From Flavobacterium sp. JAS (GTDB taxonomy: Bacteria > Bacteroidota > Bacteroidia > Flavobacteriales > Flavobacteriaceae), in the NCBI RefSeq assembly GCF_020991455.1, contig NZ_JAJMOX010000008.1:62001-126000 (forward strand): 64,000 nucleotides of DNA, written 5' to 3'. Made by a program: the position numbers and the translations under genes. Within the stretch, counting starts at the first letter, position 1; every line of letters begins with the position of its first letter. This document shows positions 18,301 to 25,626 of this stretch, piece by piece. Below the pieces are notes generated by a model. That model did not search any database. It saw only the letters and a program-made list of their open reading frames with translations, and had not been told where the DNA came from.

Positions 18301-18593
18301 GATGAACTTATTAATTTTACATTTATTGCAGTTGAGCCTGCAGAAAATTCTTGAGATCTCATCCCAATGTAAGTAAATACCAAGGTTTGACTTGGTGTTG
18401 CTTTGATAGAGTATTTTCCATCAAAATCTGTTTGCGTTCCTGTTTTTGTTCCTTTAACTAAAACACTCACACCTGGCAAAGGCATTCCTGCATTATCGGA
18501 AACAATTCCTGAAACAGCTCTTTCTTGCGCAAAGGTAAGTTGCGCCATAAGTACTACAAGTAGCACTAAGAATCCATTAAACTTTAGTTTCAT
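15306..18593 (-). CDS. SusC/RagA-family TonB-dependent outer-membrane transporter
   Basis: A 1095-residue transporter. It has a signal peptide (about 1-22, ending LTFAQ), a carboxypeptidase-regulatory-like domain (about 25-105, GIVSDNAGMPLPGVSVLVKG), then the SusC linker and plug (about 110-250, with LIVIDGMPINN and the NVLKGAAAAALYGWQAGNGVI motif). The 22-strand barrel ends in NLTLKF with a terminal F for Bam recognition. It imports a nutrient with its SusD partner, using TonB energy. No glycosidase, peptidase or ECF sigma/anti-sigma pair is adjacent, and no STN domain is present, so control is not visible. A 600-base gene-free region lies upstream and must hold its promoter. Confidence 0.95.
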   Translation of the reverse strand: MKLKFNGFLVLLVVLMAQLTFAQERAVSGIVSDNAGMPLPGVSVLVKGTKTGTQTDFDGKYSIKATPSQTLVFTYIGMRSQEFSAGSTAINVKLISSSVELEGVVVTALGIKREKKSLGYASQEIKGADLNSGAASGNFLNELSGKAAGVNIRKNTNFGGSTNVVSRGVKNLTGDNQMLIVIDGMPINNANTNSSAGKQTEGARNTYDYGNAAMDINPDDIETLNVLKGAAAAALYGWQAGNGVIMITTKKGKAKKGMGVTISSDFTVGSVDKKTFPVYQNKYGQGYGPTYDGNGNPKGIPVGPTGAFFTIDSNGNQVATTTDDASYGVAFDPSLSVYQWDAYTKYSPNFGKKTEWKAAENGPVTFFQAATTFNNSISIEDGTDKTNFVVNYNNYKENGILPNSELKKNNISLKINHKFTDRLSVSAFANYLAQTTVGRNTTGYGGDNVAGLFRQWWGTNVDIKAQEQVFKNSGGQNISWNMADPANGNTSAKYWDNPYFTRYKNYQSDERNRFIGYAQLDYKVADWLSVTGKASTDSYSELREERKAVGSLNGTFGINRLAVGSGYQKYSGMFSEQNYQLTLNFNKKLTESISLNGLVGLNSLRTRRTSTLASTDGGLIIPGIYALSNSVNPAPYPVEAEDNSGVNSAYASVSLGYRDFLYLDGTVRNDAFSTLPKGNNKVNTFSTSASYVFTKHVNQEWLTFGKLRASYAENPQGNIDLYALQSVFSKFNNFGSNPLYSKPDISANPDLKTVKTKSQEIGLEMQFLDRRIGFEASVYKSLSSDQIFPVDYSTSTGYSSRYANAGSVENKGIEVQLNLTPVKLKDFQWDVFVNWSKNENTVVALAPGIEILTLGTFQGGVSIVAKPGHAYGDIIGKDYLYAPDGQKVTKGGTYLVTESVTNVIGNVTPDWIGGIRNKFSYKQIALGFLIDMQKGGDIFSLDQYYGQNSGLYASTAGYNELGNPVRNTLANGGGVILPGVNQDGTPNTTRTPAPEVAGGIYGYTKNPQKAFIYDASYVKLREVTLTYTFPSALVSKLQLTDLRLSLIGSNLWIIHKNLPDADPESGLSSGNLSAGYSGGSLPTTRNIGCNLTLKF

Positions 18594-19201
18594 TTTTTAA
18601 ATTTTGAATTAGTATCCGGCAAACATCATAATATTTTCTTAAAACAACAAGCTGATTTTAAACTTCCCTTAGTTTTTTTTTAATATTATTTTAACACATA
18701 CTCATATCTCAATAGTTAATTAGCACTTAATTAACGGCATCTGCAATTTTAAACCTAAAATACTGACTTTTCACTAATCTAAATTTTAACATTTAATTAA
18801 CACATAAAGGAAGAATTACCCCAATAAAAACACTTATAAAGCCATAATTAATATAGCTTTTACCTTACAAAAATGTAGCTAAATAAAACAATTCCAGCTA
18901 GAAATGTTTTATTTGACTACTTTTAAAATTACAATCCTTTATCCGTTTACTTCAAATTTTGATTCAATTATCCTAAAATTCACACATTCTCAATTTCAGC
19001 TTTTATTATCACTTTTAAAGAGTTTCAAAGCTCAATTTTATAAAAACTCTCAATCATAAAAATGCCTTACGCTTTTATAAATTAAGTTCTCTTATACCGC
19101 TACCAATTCAGATTCTGATATTAATCCATGTTTATTTCATTTACATCTATTGAATTATTCCAGAAAAAAAATATAATATTTGCTTTTTAAAACTAAAAAG
19201 A
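18594..19201. other. Gene-free 608-base intergenic region between susC-like gene and rnhB
   Basis: A divergent, very A/T-rich stretch with no plausible gene. A weak promoter for rnhB may lie at about 19149-19181 (TTG, a gap of about 20 bases, then AATATTTG, one mismatch to the -7 consensus). I found no exact TAnnTTTG on the minus strand close to the SusC start, so a different sigma factor or a distant start is possible. No hairpin, riboswitch or repeat stands out. Confidence 0.5.
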
Positions 19202-19861
19202 ATGCTTGCAAAAAATTTCTCCGGATTTGTTTTCGAAACTGGCACTGATGAAGCTGGTCGCGGTTGTTTGGCTGGACCTGTAACTGCTGCTGCCATAATT
19301 TTACCCACTGATTTTGAACATGAAATTTTGAATGATAGTAAGCAATTATCCGAGAAAACAAGATTTTTTTTAAAACCTATCCTTGAGGAACATGCCGTTT
19401 GCTTTGCAGTTACTCATTTATTTCCTGATGAAATTGATGAAATAAATATTCTAAACGCTTCGATGAAAGGAATGCAGGAATGTATTTTAAAATTAAATCA
19501 GGTTCCTGAATTTATTATTGTTGATGGAAATCGTTCTTTGAATGCTAAATTGGGTTTAAAAAATTCTGTTGGAAAACAATTTTCTAAAACCGAGATAGAA
19601 CTCTTAAAATCTATCCCCAACCAAAGTATTATAAAAGGTGATGCCAAGTTTTTGAGTATTGCGGCTGCTTCTGTACTGGCAAAAACATACCGCGATGAAT
19701 ACATGGATCAAATCCATGAAGAATTCCCAATGTATAATTGGAAAAAAAACAAAGGCTATCCAACCAAAGAACATCGCGATGCCATTAGAAAATATGGCCC
19801 AACAAAATACCATCGTATGAGTTTCAGGCTCTTGCCGGATCAATTAGAATTTGACTTTTAA
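19202..19861 (+). CDS. rnhB: Ribonuclease HII
   Basis: A 219-residue enzyme that cuts RNA in RNA-DNA hybrids and removes ribonucleotides from DNA. The family start is clear: [18 protein letters not shown] with catalytic D16 and E17. [10 protein letters not shown] gives the third acidic residue, followed by [21 protein letters not shown] and the C-terminal YHRMSFRLL. The length matches the family. The ATG at 19202 places the conserved block at residue 15, as usual. It is a single gene with a strong terminator right after it. Confidence 0.96.
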   Translation: MLAKNFSGFVFETGTDEAGRGCLAGPVTAAAIILPTDFEHEILNDSKQLSEKTRFFLKPILEEHAVCFAVTHLFPDEIDEINILNASMKGMQECILKLNQVPEFIIVDGNRSLNAKLGLKNSVGKQFSKTEIELLKSIPNQSIIKGDAKFLSIAAASVLAKTYRDEYMDQIHEEFPMYNWKKNKGYPTKEHRDAIRKYGPTKYHRMSFRLLPDQLEFDF

Positions 19862-19867
19862 ACTAAT

Positions 19868-19903
19868 AAAGAAAGGCTTATCAGATTTGATAAGCCTTTC
19901 TTT
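19868..19903 (+). terminator. Bidirectional terminator between rnhB and the NTF2-like gene
   Basis: A 16-bp perfect inverted repeat (19868-19883 with 19888-19903) around a four-base loop. A tract on one side and T-rich on the other, so it may serve both convergent genes. Confidence 0.85.
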
Positions 19904-19946
19904 ATTAATCTATATTCGATCATTTAAAATCGTTGCAATTACAATC

Positions 19947-20798
19947 TTATTTCTTGCTTTTTAAGAATTCAGCAAATTGTTTTGTATCAAAATAGAAAGC
20001 TCTAATTGCTGCAATCTTTCCATTTTTTAAATCAAAATGTTCTGAAATTGGTATTGAAAGTGTTTTACCTGATTTTTTTGCTCTGCCCTTTATTGTAAAA
20101 TAAATAATTACTTCATTTTTGGTAGCGTCACTAAAATAAACAGGCTCTTTTTCTATCTCCAAATCAAAAAATTCAGCTGATTTAGCATACATTTTTGTCC
20201 ATTCATCAAACCCTTTATATGTTCCTCCGTATGGCAAACCTTCCGCCTGGCTATAAATCGCACCATCTTCGATTAACCCCGACATTGCTGCAAAGTTTTT
20301 ACTTTTAAAAAGCAACTCATAATATTGAGCAACAACTTTGTAATTATCGGTTTCCAGATTTTTTAAAATTTCAGACTCAGACAAAGTAACTTCTGAATCC
20401 CAAAAACCAATAATTTTACTTATCTGGCCTTTTCCGTTTAGTCTCGCAAAATCACGACCGCCCATTATAAGTTTACTTTTTGAATCAAGAATTTTCCAAT
20501 CCCAGCTTACATAATTGTCTTTTGCGACTTTTGAACCGGAGGTTAATATCGCATCCGGATATTTTTTATAAAACTCATTAATAACATTATTTAATGCTGC
20601 AGCACCTTTTATAGATGCCGACGGATCCTCAAAAGTGCTATCGTCTAACCAGATTGTTTTTATTAATTTTAACCGTGTTTCACTATTATGTTCTAACCAT
20701 GCTTTTTCATAAACTGCAATTGGATTTAATTTATCTTTCTTTTGAGCAAAAAGGCCATTAAGCATAAAAAGGAAACACACAAAGTAGATTTTTCTCAT
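19947..20798 (-). CDS. Secreted protein with two NTF2-like (SnoaL) domains
   Basis: A 283-residue protein with a signal peptide (about 1-18, ending GLFAQ). Two related alpha+beta units follow: about 28-135 (YEKAWLEHNSETRLKLI ... FEDPSASIKG ... GRDFARLNGKGQISKIIGFWD) and about 150-280 (YYELLFKSKNFAAM ... GGTYKGFDEW ... ISEHFDLKNGKIAAIRAFYFD). The pattern of a start helix, an inner SxKG loop and the final NGKIxxIxxF strand is that of NTF2-like/SnoaL folds. Members are enzymes or small-ligand binders; no activity can be assigned. Being exported and doubled is less usual. It may be linked in function to the quinone reductase 165 bases upstream, but that is only proximity. Confidence 0.72.
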   Translation of the reverse strand: MRKIYFVCFLFMLNGLFAQKKDKLNPIAVYEKAWLEHNSETRLKLIKTIWLDDSTFEDPSASIKGAAALNNVINEFYKKYPDAILTSGSKVAKDNYVSWDWKILDSKSKLIMGGRDFARLNGKGQISKIIGFWDSEVTLSESEILKNLETDNYKVVAQYYELLFKSKNFAAMSGLIEDGAIYSQAEGLPYGGTYKGFDEWTKMYAKSAEFFDLEIEKEPVYFSDATKNEVIIYFTIKGRAKKSGKTLSIPISEHFDLKNGKIAAIRAFYFDTKQFAEFLKSKK

Positions 20799-20963
20799 AA
20801 GTTTTTAAATTTAGTTAAAGCTATTTTTAGAAGTATTAACCCAAATTTACCATAAAAACATTACAAAATCACAACACTCCTGTAATTTGCCATCAATTCA
20901 AATTCCTGACTATTATCAAATCAATTTTACATTTTTAACAATCTTTTTTTCAAAAATTAACTT

Positions 20964-21563
20964 CTATCCTAAAACAGAAACTTCATCTCTCAATTTAAAA
21001 GCAGTTTTAATTTGGTTTTCCCAATCAGAAATGTTTTCAGTCGAGGCTCTATCTGCTTTATCAAAGTAAAAATGATTTTGAATCTCTAGTCCGCAATAGT
21101 TGAAAATTCCGGTATCAAAAGTCAACGTTAATGCTTTATCCATTCCCATTGCCTCGTACTCCTCTTTTGATTTTCCATGCGAGTTGATGATGATTGCTTT
21201 CTTTCCTGTCAATAATCCTTTTTGAACACCCTGATCGTATCGATAAGCAAATCCATAACTAAAAACACGATCAATAAAACCTTTCATAATCGCCGGCATT
21301 CCTGTCCACCAAATTGGGTAAATAAAAATAATCTGATCTGCCCAAGTGATAAAATCCTGTTCTGCTTTTACATCATCAGCAATCTGCCCCATTCTTTGTC
21401 CTTGCATATCTTCCAGCGATAAAACAGGATTAAAATTGATTTGATTTAAATCTCGAACAATAACTTCTTCTCCTGAATTTTCAAGACTTTCAACAACGGT
21501 TTGCTTGAAAAAATGGTTTAAACTTGCTGAATTTGGATGCGCGTAAATAATTAAATTTTTCAT
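20964..21563 (-). CDS. NAD(P)H dehydrogenase (quinone) / flavodoxin-fold oxidoreductase
   Basis: From ATG at 21563 the protein is 199 residues and starts MKNLIIYAHPNSASLNHFF, the FMN-binding start of the Flavodoxin_2 family (KefF/MdaB/NQO1-like). IFIYPIWWTGMPAIMKGFIDRVFSYGFAY is the conserved flavin-site and dimer segment. These enzymes reduce quinones, nitro or azo compounds by two electrons with NAD(P)H. A reading from 21620 adds 19 unconserved residues and would start upstream of the promoter, so I reject it. It has an exact promoter and follows an AraC-type regulator on the same strand, a common arrangement for inducible quinone reductases. Confidence 0.88.
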   Translation of the reverse strand: MKNLIIYAHPNSASLNHFFKQTVVESLENSGEEVIVRDLNQINFNPVLSLEDMQGQRMGQIADDVKAEQDFITWADQIIFIYPIWWTGMPAIMKGFIDRVFSYGFAYRYDQGVQKGLLTGKKAIIINSHGKSKEEYEAMGMDKALTLTFDTGIFNYCGLEIQNHFYFDKADRASTENISDWENQIKTAFKLRDEVSVLG

Positions 21564-21591
21564 GTTTTCTATTTTTAAAGATTGAACATGA

Positions 21592-21620
21592 CAAATGTAA
21601 AACGGAAGATTTGGCGACAA
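21592..21620 (-). promoter_or_regulatory. Bacteroidetes-type promoter of the quinone reductase
   Basis: On the minus strand TTG (21620-21618), an 18-base gap and TACATTTG (21599-21592) end about 28 bases before the ATG. It lies just after the AraC-family stop codon, so the reductase can be transcribed independently of its presumed regulator. Confidence 0.78.
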
Positions 21621-21644
21621 TTGTAAGAAAACGAAAAGTGGTTT

Positions 21645-22466
21645 TTAATCCGCTTTTGAACTGCAGATATCACTTTGGAATTTTAGAAATTTCGTTGGAG
21701 AAATATTCATATAATATTTAAAATCGTGTATCAATTGACTCTGATCATAATAACCACATTGATCAACGATAGAAAGCCAATCGGTTTTTGAATCGTTTTG
21801 AATATCTTTCTGAATGGCTTCAACCGCTTTTAAAAATCTTTCGTACCGACTGATTTCTTTAATGGTATAACCAAAAAACTTCTTTTGATTGAGCTGAATA
21901 TTTCGTTCTGATTGATTGGTTCGAGAAGCAATTGCTTTGATGGGATTTAGGTTCTCCTCTTTAAAATCGGCCAGAAGAGTTGTTAAAGCATTTTGCTCTC
22001 TTAAATAAGGCTTGCAGAATTCTAATATATAATCAACACGTTCTTTTGTATCAGACAAATTATTGAGTTCTTCCCATAAAACTGAAAAGCAATTCTCTGC
22101 AATTAAAACGTCCGGGTGAATTGGTAATGAATGTGTTAGAAGTGCATTTCCAAAGAATCTATAAAAAGCATCTTCTTTAAAATTGGCTACTAAAATCTCC
22201 GAATTGGGTTCTAGTGTATAATCGAATGCTTGTTTTATTGGTCCCAAAACAATACATTTTTCGATTTCGAGAGTTGAGTTCTTTTCTGATTTTAAAGATG
22301 ATTTTGTTCCGAAATTAAAAACAAGAATGGTTTGAAAACTAGGCAATAAAGTTTTCGTTATCGGAAATGCTGTTTTATTCTCAGCAAAGTAAAAATGAGA
22401 AAAAACAGTTTCAAATGCTGAAGGAACAGCAATTCTAAAATTGTTATTTTCTTCAGCATCTTTCAT
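21645..22466 (-). CDS. AraC-family transcriptional regulator
   Basis: A 273-residue protein. The N-terminal half (about 1-155) resembles the beta-rich ligand or sensor domain often annotated DUF6597 (FNFGTKSSLKSEKN ... VLGPIKQAFDYTLEPNSEILVANFKEDAFYRFFG). The C-terminal part (about 170-265) is a two-HTH AraC domain: IASRTNQSERNIQLNQKKFFGYTIKEISRYERF and IVDQCGYYDQSQLIHDFKYYMNISPTKF. The GYYDQSQLIHDF-SPTKF pattern is diagnostic. It probably controls the quinone reductase immediately downstream, whose promoter begins about 25 bases after this stop codon. The inducer is unknown. Confidence 0.87.
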   Translation of the reverse strand: MKDAEENNNFRIAVPSAFETVFSHFYFAENKTAFPITKTLLPSFQTILVFNFGTKSSLKSEKNSTLEIEKCIVLGPIKQAFDYTLEPNSEILVANFKEDAFYRFFGNALLTHSLPIHPDVLIAENCFSVLWEELNNLSDTKERVDYILEFCKPYLREQNALTTLLADFKEENLNPIKAIASRTNQSERNIQLNQKKFFGYTIKEISRYERFLKAVEAIQKDIQNDSKTDWLSIVDQCGYYDQSQLIHDFKYYMNISPTKFLKFQSDICSSKAD

Positions 22467-22493
22467 ACTATTTATATTTTAGAAGCCTGTAAT

Positions 22494-22645
22494 ATTATTT
22501 TTTAACACATAGAAACATAGCTTTTTTAGCTAAAAAAAAAAGGCGTTTCACTTATTTAAAATACACAAAGCTAACTATGTGAAAGAAATGTGTTTCTTTT
22601 TTGCACTCTTTATACACATAAAAATCTATGTCTCTATGTGTTTAA
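22494..22645. repeat. Imperfect palindromic intergenic repeat (ACACATAGAAACATAG type)
   Basis: AACACATAGAAACATAG at 22504-22520 is matched in reverse by CTATGTCTCTATGTGTT near 22627-22643. Inner copies (CACAAAGCTAACTATGTG, ACACATAAAAATCTATG) sit between. It fills the gap between lipB and the AraC-type gene. No gene is seen. Confidence 0.65.
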
Positions 22646-22656
22646 TTAAAATTTCA

Positions 22657-23355
22657 TCAAACAAATTCGGCTTCAAACAATTGAGTCAAATGTTTTACAA
22701 TTTTGGCTTTCACTTCAGTTTCGTCAACTCTTTCTACACCAAGTTCTACGTTTAATGAAGTAACACCTTTTCCGCGGATTCCGCAGGCGATAATATTATC
22801 AAAATATCCTAAATCGGCATTTACATTTATAGCAAATCCATGCATGGTTACCCAGCGTGAAGCACGTACACCAAGAGCACAAATTTTGCGAGCAAACGGA
22901 GTTCCAACATCCAGCCAAACACCTGTTTCGCCATCACTTCGTCCGCTTTTTATACCGTATTCTTCTAAGGTCAGAATAATAGATTCTTCGAGAAAACGTA
23001 AATATTTATGAATATCTGTAAAGAAATTTTCTAAATCTAAAATAGGGTAACCTACAATTTGTCCTGGTCCGTGATAGGTAATATCTCCGCCTCGATTGAT
23101 TTTATAGAAAGTTGCTCCTTTGGCTTCAAGCTGTTTTTCATTTAATAACAGATTCTCCATATCACCACTTTTCCCTAAAGTATAAACATGCGGATGTTCT
23201 ACAAATAGCAAATAATTTGGCGTTGGTAAATCAAGTTCTTCTCTTCTGTTTTTGATTTTTAAGTCGACTATGTCCTTAAAAAGTTCTTCCTGATATTCCC
23301 AGGTCGATTTATAATCTTTACTTCCTAAATCTTGAAGTTGAATTTTTTTGTTCAT
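22657..23355 (-). CDS. lipB: Octanoyltransferase LipB
   Basis: A 232-residue enzyme that moves octanoyl groups from acyl carrier protein to lipoyl domains, the first step of lipoate synthesis for the 2-oxoacid dehydrogenases and glycine cleavage. The family motifs are intact: RGGDITYHGPGQIVGYPILDL (residues about 88-108), K157 in RKICALGVRASRWVTMHGFAINV, and the catalytic cysteine C191 in IIACGIRGKGVTSL. It starts five bases after the stop of an upstream lipoprotein gene, suggesting cotranscription, though a functional tie between them is not obvious. Confidence 0.95.
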   Translation of the reverse strand: MNKKIQLQDLGSKDYKSTWEYQEELFKDIVDLKIKNRREELDLPTPNYLLFVEHPHVYTLGKSGDMENLLLNEKQLEAKGATFYKINRGGDITYHGPGQIVGYPILDLENFFTDIHKYLRFLEESIILTLEEYGIKSGRSDGETGVWLDVGTPFARKICALGVRASRWVTMHGFAINVNADLGYFDNIIACGIRGKGVTSLNVELGVERVDETEVKAKIVKHLTQLFEAEFV

Positions 23356-23360
23356 TTTAA

Positions 23361-24116
23361 TTATTTTTCAAACTCTACTTCAAAGTTGAGTTTGTCAGGA
23401 TTCTCCATATAATCCGTGAAAGGGTATTGAATTGTAATTGATTTGCGGTCTTCGCTAAACAAAGCGTTTGGGTTTGATACTTTTTTGATTTTTTTAGGAA
23501 AATGATATTTTACAACATAGTTTGACGAAGCAAAAATCATCTTAGACATATCTGCTGCAGAATCCTTTACTTTTTCAGCAACTTGTTTGTCTATTACGGC
23601 TTTACGCGTAAACTTCTTTCCGTCGTAAGTATAACTTAATTTGCTTTTATTATTTGCTAAACCTCCTCCAAATGCTGATGAAGGGCTTCCGCTGCCTCCT
23701 TCTAATTTTTGAAGCGCGCTTGCTGTTTGCAATATATCCTGTAGTTCATTTACGTTTTTAAAATCAGTAGAAAGTGTCATTAGAAACTCTTTTTTCTCTG
23801 CACTCATCTTAGTATTTACTACAAAATTTTCCAGTTTTTTAAGCTCTTTTTGAGTTTCTGGTGATAGTTTTGCAATACTGTCTTTTTTCTCTTCAAATAA
23901 TTGTTTGAAGGTAAAAGTGGTATCGATATTTTTCTTGGCATCCGCTCCCATTTGACTCCCTACTTGATCTCCAGCCATTGCCATAAGCGCAGCTCCATCC
24001 ATATCGACAGAAAATTTACCGGTTCCATTGTCAGTTATGTACATGTTTTCAGTAAATGTGCAACTTGTTAATGTTGCTAATAAAAAAGAAAAACTAAGTA
24101 GTTTATATAATTTCAT
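23361..24116 (-). CDS. Lipoprotein of unknown function, paralogue 1
   Basis: From ATG at 24116 this is a 251-residue lipoprotein: MKLYKLLSFSFLLATLTSC with lipobox LTSC at 16-19. The mature protein starts with ENMYITDNGTGKFSVDMDG and ends with the conserved tail VSNPNALFSEDRKSITIQYPFTDYM. The central part (about 55-140) is helical and K/E-rich. The lipoprotein at 24480-25196 shares the overall order: a G-G-T-G start, a YTYDGKKF/YTFDGMIF strand and the xSNxxAxxSxDRKSxT tail. So the two are paralogues about 360 bases apart. Function is unknown; the protein should sit in the outer or inner membrane facing the periplasm. It is followed closely by lipB. Confidence 0.78.
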   Translation of the reverse strand: MKLYKLLSFSFLLATLTSCTFTENMYITDNGTGKFSVDMDGAALMAMAGDQVGSQMGADAKKNIDTTFTFKQLFEEKKDSIAKLSPETQKELKKLENFVVNTKMSAEKKEFLMTLSTDFKNVNELQDILQTASALQKLEGGSGSPSSAFGGGLANNKSKLSYTYDGKKFTRKAVIDKQVAEKVKDSAADMSKMIFASSNYVVKYHFPKKIKKVSNPNALFSEDRKSITIQYPFTDYMENPDKLNFEVEFEK

Positions 24117-24479
24117 AGGGTTAATTTTTATCAAAGATACGAAGTCTATTTTTAATTGTTTAATCGTTGAGCGTTGATTTGTTTAATCGAATAATTGTTT
24201 TTATTTATGATTTCTATGATAAAACTTTTTTAGAAGCTAATCCCGCACCCGAGCCTGAAAGTGCGAACTGGCGAAGCAATCCGTTTCAAACGAAGTTCAC
24301 TGAACTCCAATTAAAATTAAGAATTAAGTGAAGTAATCTTTTGTGGCTCCCGATAGCTATCAGGACCGCCACAAAAGGATTTCCACTTCTATCGGGGCTA
24401 GGGCATTCATTTTCATAAGAGTGTTTTCGTTTACTTGTCAGTTTTGACGAAGTAGAAATGACAAAAATTAATATCAGCT
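24117..24479. repeat. Intergenic region with dispersed repeat (copy B)
   Basis: The gap between the two paralogous lipoprotein genes carries a structured element at about 24232-24401. In reverse orientation it reads TAGCCCCGATAGAAGTGGAA, a hairpin (CTTTTGTGGC with GCCACAAAAG around a CCCGATAGCTATCAGGA core), then AAGATTACTTCACTTAATTC and the GTTCAGTGAACTTCG block shared with copy A, and GCTTCGCCAGTTCGCAC. No gene is seen. It resembles conserved structured intergenic elements of Flavobacteria. Confidence 0.75.
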
Positions 24480-25196
24480 TTATTCTAAAACTACTTCTAA
24501 GTTTGTCATTTCTGGATTTTGCCAACAATCTGAAAGTTGAAATTCTAAAGTCAGTGACTTTCTATCTGAACTTATAATTGCTTTTTCATTTGAAAATGAT
24601 ACTATTTTTCTGGGAAAATAATATTTTAAAGTATAAGTTTCCGTCAACTTATATTTAGAATACTTTGTTTCAAATTCTTTAGCATTTTTTTTATCCTCAT
24701 CAAATTTTTTCTGATCTGTAATTATCACGTTTCTTTTGAAAATCATTCCATCAAAAGTATATTTTATTTTAAAAAATTGCCCTGAAATTGGGTAATTCTC
24801 TTTTAAAGAATTTGCTAAACCAAGACTTTCATTAACATTAGGAATTTCTTCTATTTTTTTAAACTCAAAAGAAACGGTATTAAAATTTTCCATTTGAACC
24901 GGATCAACTTTTATATGCATTTTAACATTGGCTTGTTCCCGAAACAATGCCTGATCAGATTTACAAAATCTTACAAAAGTTTCCTGATACTTTGTGATAT
25001 AATCCTGAAAAACAAATGTTGTGTCTCTAAATTTTTCCGCCATTAAATTCTGTTCTCCTAACTGCATATAACTATTTTCATCCCGAAGCTGGACAACTTC
25101 AATAGTTCCACTTCCGTCTGGATTGATTTGTATGGTTTCGGTAATTTGACAACTTGTAAGGAGAAATAGAATTATTAAGGCTGATATGTATTTCAT
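24480..25196 (-). CDS. Lipoprotein of unknown function, paralogue 2
   Basis: A 238-residue lipoprotein: MKYISALIILFLLTSC with lipobox LTSC at 13-16, then QITETIQINPDGSGTIEVVQ. The C-terminal tail SFSNEKAIISSDRKSLTLEFQLSDCW matches the tail of the lipoprotein at 23361-24116, and the KYTFDGMIFKRNVIITDQK strand matches YTYDGKKFTRKAVIDKQ. It is therefore a diverged copy of that gene. It carries one extra internal cysteine (FCKSDQ) and a C near the end. No catalytic motif can be seen and I do not recognise the family. No promoter match was found upstream, where palindromic repeats begin about 90 bases away. Confidence 0.76.
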   Translation of the reverse strand: MKYISALIILFLLTSCQITETIQINPDGSGTIEVVQLRDENSYMQLGEQNLMAEKFRDTTFVFQDYITKYQETFVRFCKSDQALFREQANVKMHIKVDPVQMENFNTVSFEFKKIEEIPNVNESLGLANSLKENYPISGQFFKIKYTFDGMIFKRNVIITDQKKFDEDKKNAKEFETKYSKYKLTETYTLKYYFPRKIVSFSNEKAIISSDRKSLTLEFQLSDCWQNPEMTNLEVVLE

Positions 25197-25288
25197 TTTT
25201 TCTTTGAAGATTCTCAGGTTCTGAGAGACTAAGATACTGGTTTTTTTTTCTCTTTTCTTTTTATAAAATAAAATTTTATCGGTTTGTG

Positions 25289-25388
25289 TGTCATTTCGAC
25301 AAAGGAGAAATCACATCCAGTATTCTACAAAGATTGGCGAATTTCTTTGTGGAGTTTCTAGTGTGATTTCTCCTTTGTCGAAATGACA
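25289..25388. repeat. 100-base palindromic intergenic repeat (GTCATTTCG family, copy P1)
   Basis: Left arm TGTCATTTCGACAAAGGAGA, continuing AATCACA (25289-25316), is matched by the right arm ending GTCGAAATGACA (25388), giving a long stem with a 40-base interior. A second member with the same ends lies at 49899-50000. This is a REP/MITE-like element; no coding potential. Confidence 0.82.
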
Positions 25389-25452
25389 AAAAGTGAAAAT
25401 CATTATAAAACATCCCAACTAAAAAGTCTGTTGAAAACTAAAATTTCTAAAA

Positions 25453-25528
25453 TAGCCCCGATAGAAGCGGTATCCTTTTTTGCTTTTTTCGGCAAAAAAG
25501 ATACAAGCGAATAGCGGGACTAAAGGGC
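25453..25528. repeat. Dispersed structured repeat (copy C, AGCCCCGATAGAAGCGG type)
   Basis: Starts TAGCCCCGATAGAAGCGG and ends AATAGCGGGACTAAAGGGC, with an inner hairpin CTTTTTTGC ... GCAAAAAAG near 25474-25500. The outer ends (GCCCCGATAG with CTATCGGGG-like) match copy B at 24232-24401. It lies about 70 bases upstream of the lysS promoter. Confidence 0.75.
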
Positions 25529-25596
25529 ATTGTAAATCAAAAATTACTGCTTCAAAAAATCTAAAAACTGCATTCTGAAATCTACATTCTTTTCTT

Positions 25597-25604
25597 TATC
25601 TTTG
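25597..25604 (+). promoter_or_regulatory. -7 promoter element of lysS
   Basis: TATCTTTG matches TAnnTTTG 22 bases before the lysS ATG. Only a weak CTG is present at the -33 distance. Confidence 0.6.
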
Positions 25605-25626
25605 CACACTTAAAAAAGAGCACAAA

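Noticed and set aside
13788..18593. A polysaccharide utilisation locus
   Set aside because: No glycoside hydrolase, lyase or regulator lies near; only the transporter pair is present.
18594..19201. A hidden gene or riboswitch upstream of the SusC-like gene
   Set aside because: No reading frame with family features and no structured conserved core is visible.
21564..21620. Longer N-terminus for the quinone reductase from 21620
   Set aside because: The start would lie upstream of an exact promoter; ATG at 21563 begins the flavin-binding strand.
24232..25528. CRISPR array or tandem repeat
   Set aside because: Copies differ in orientation, spacing and interior and are dispersed, with no regular spacers; they are intergenic repeats.
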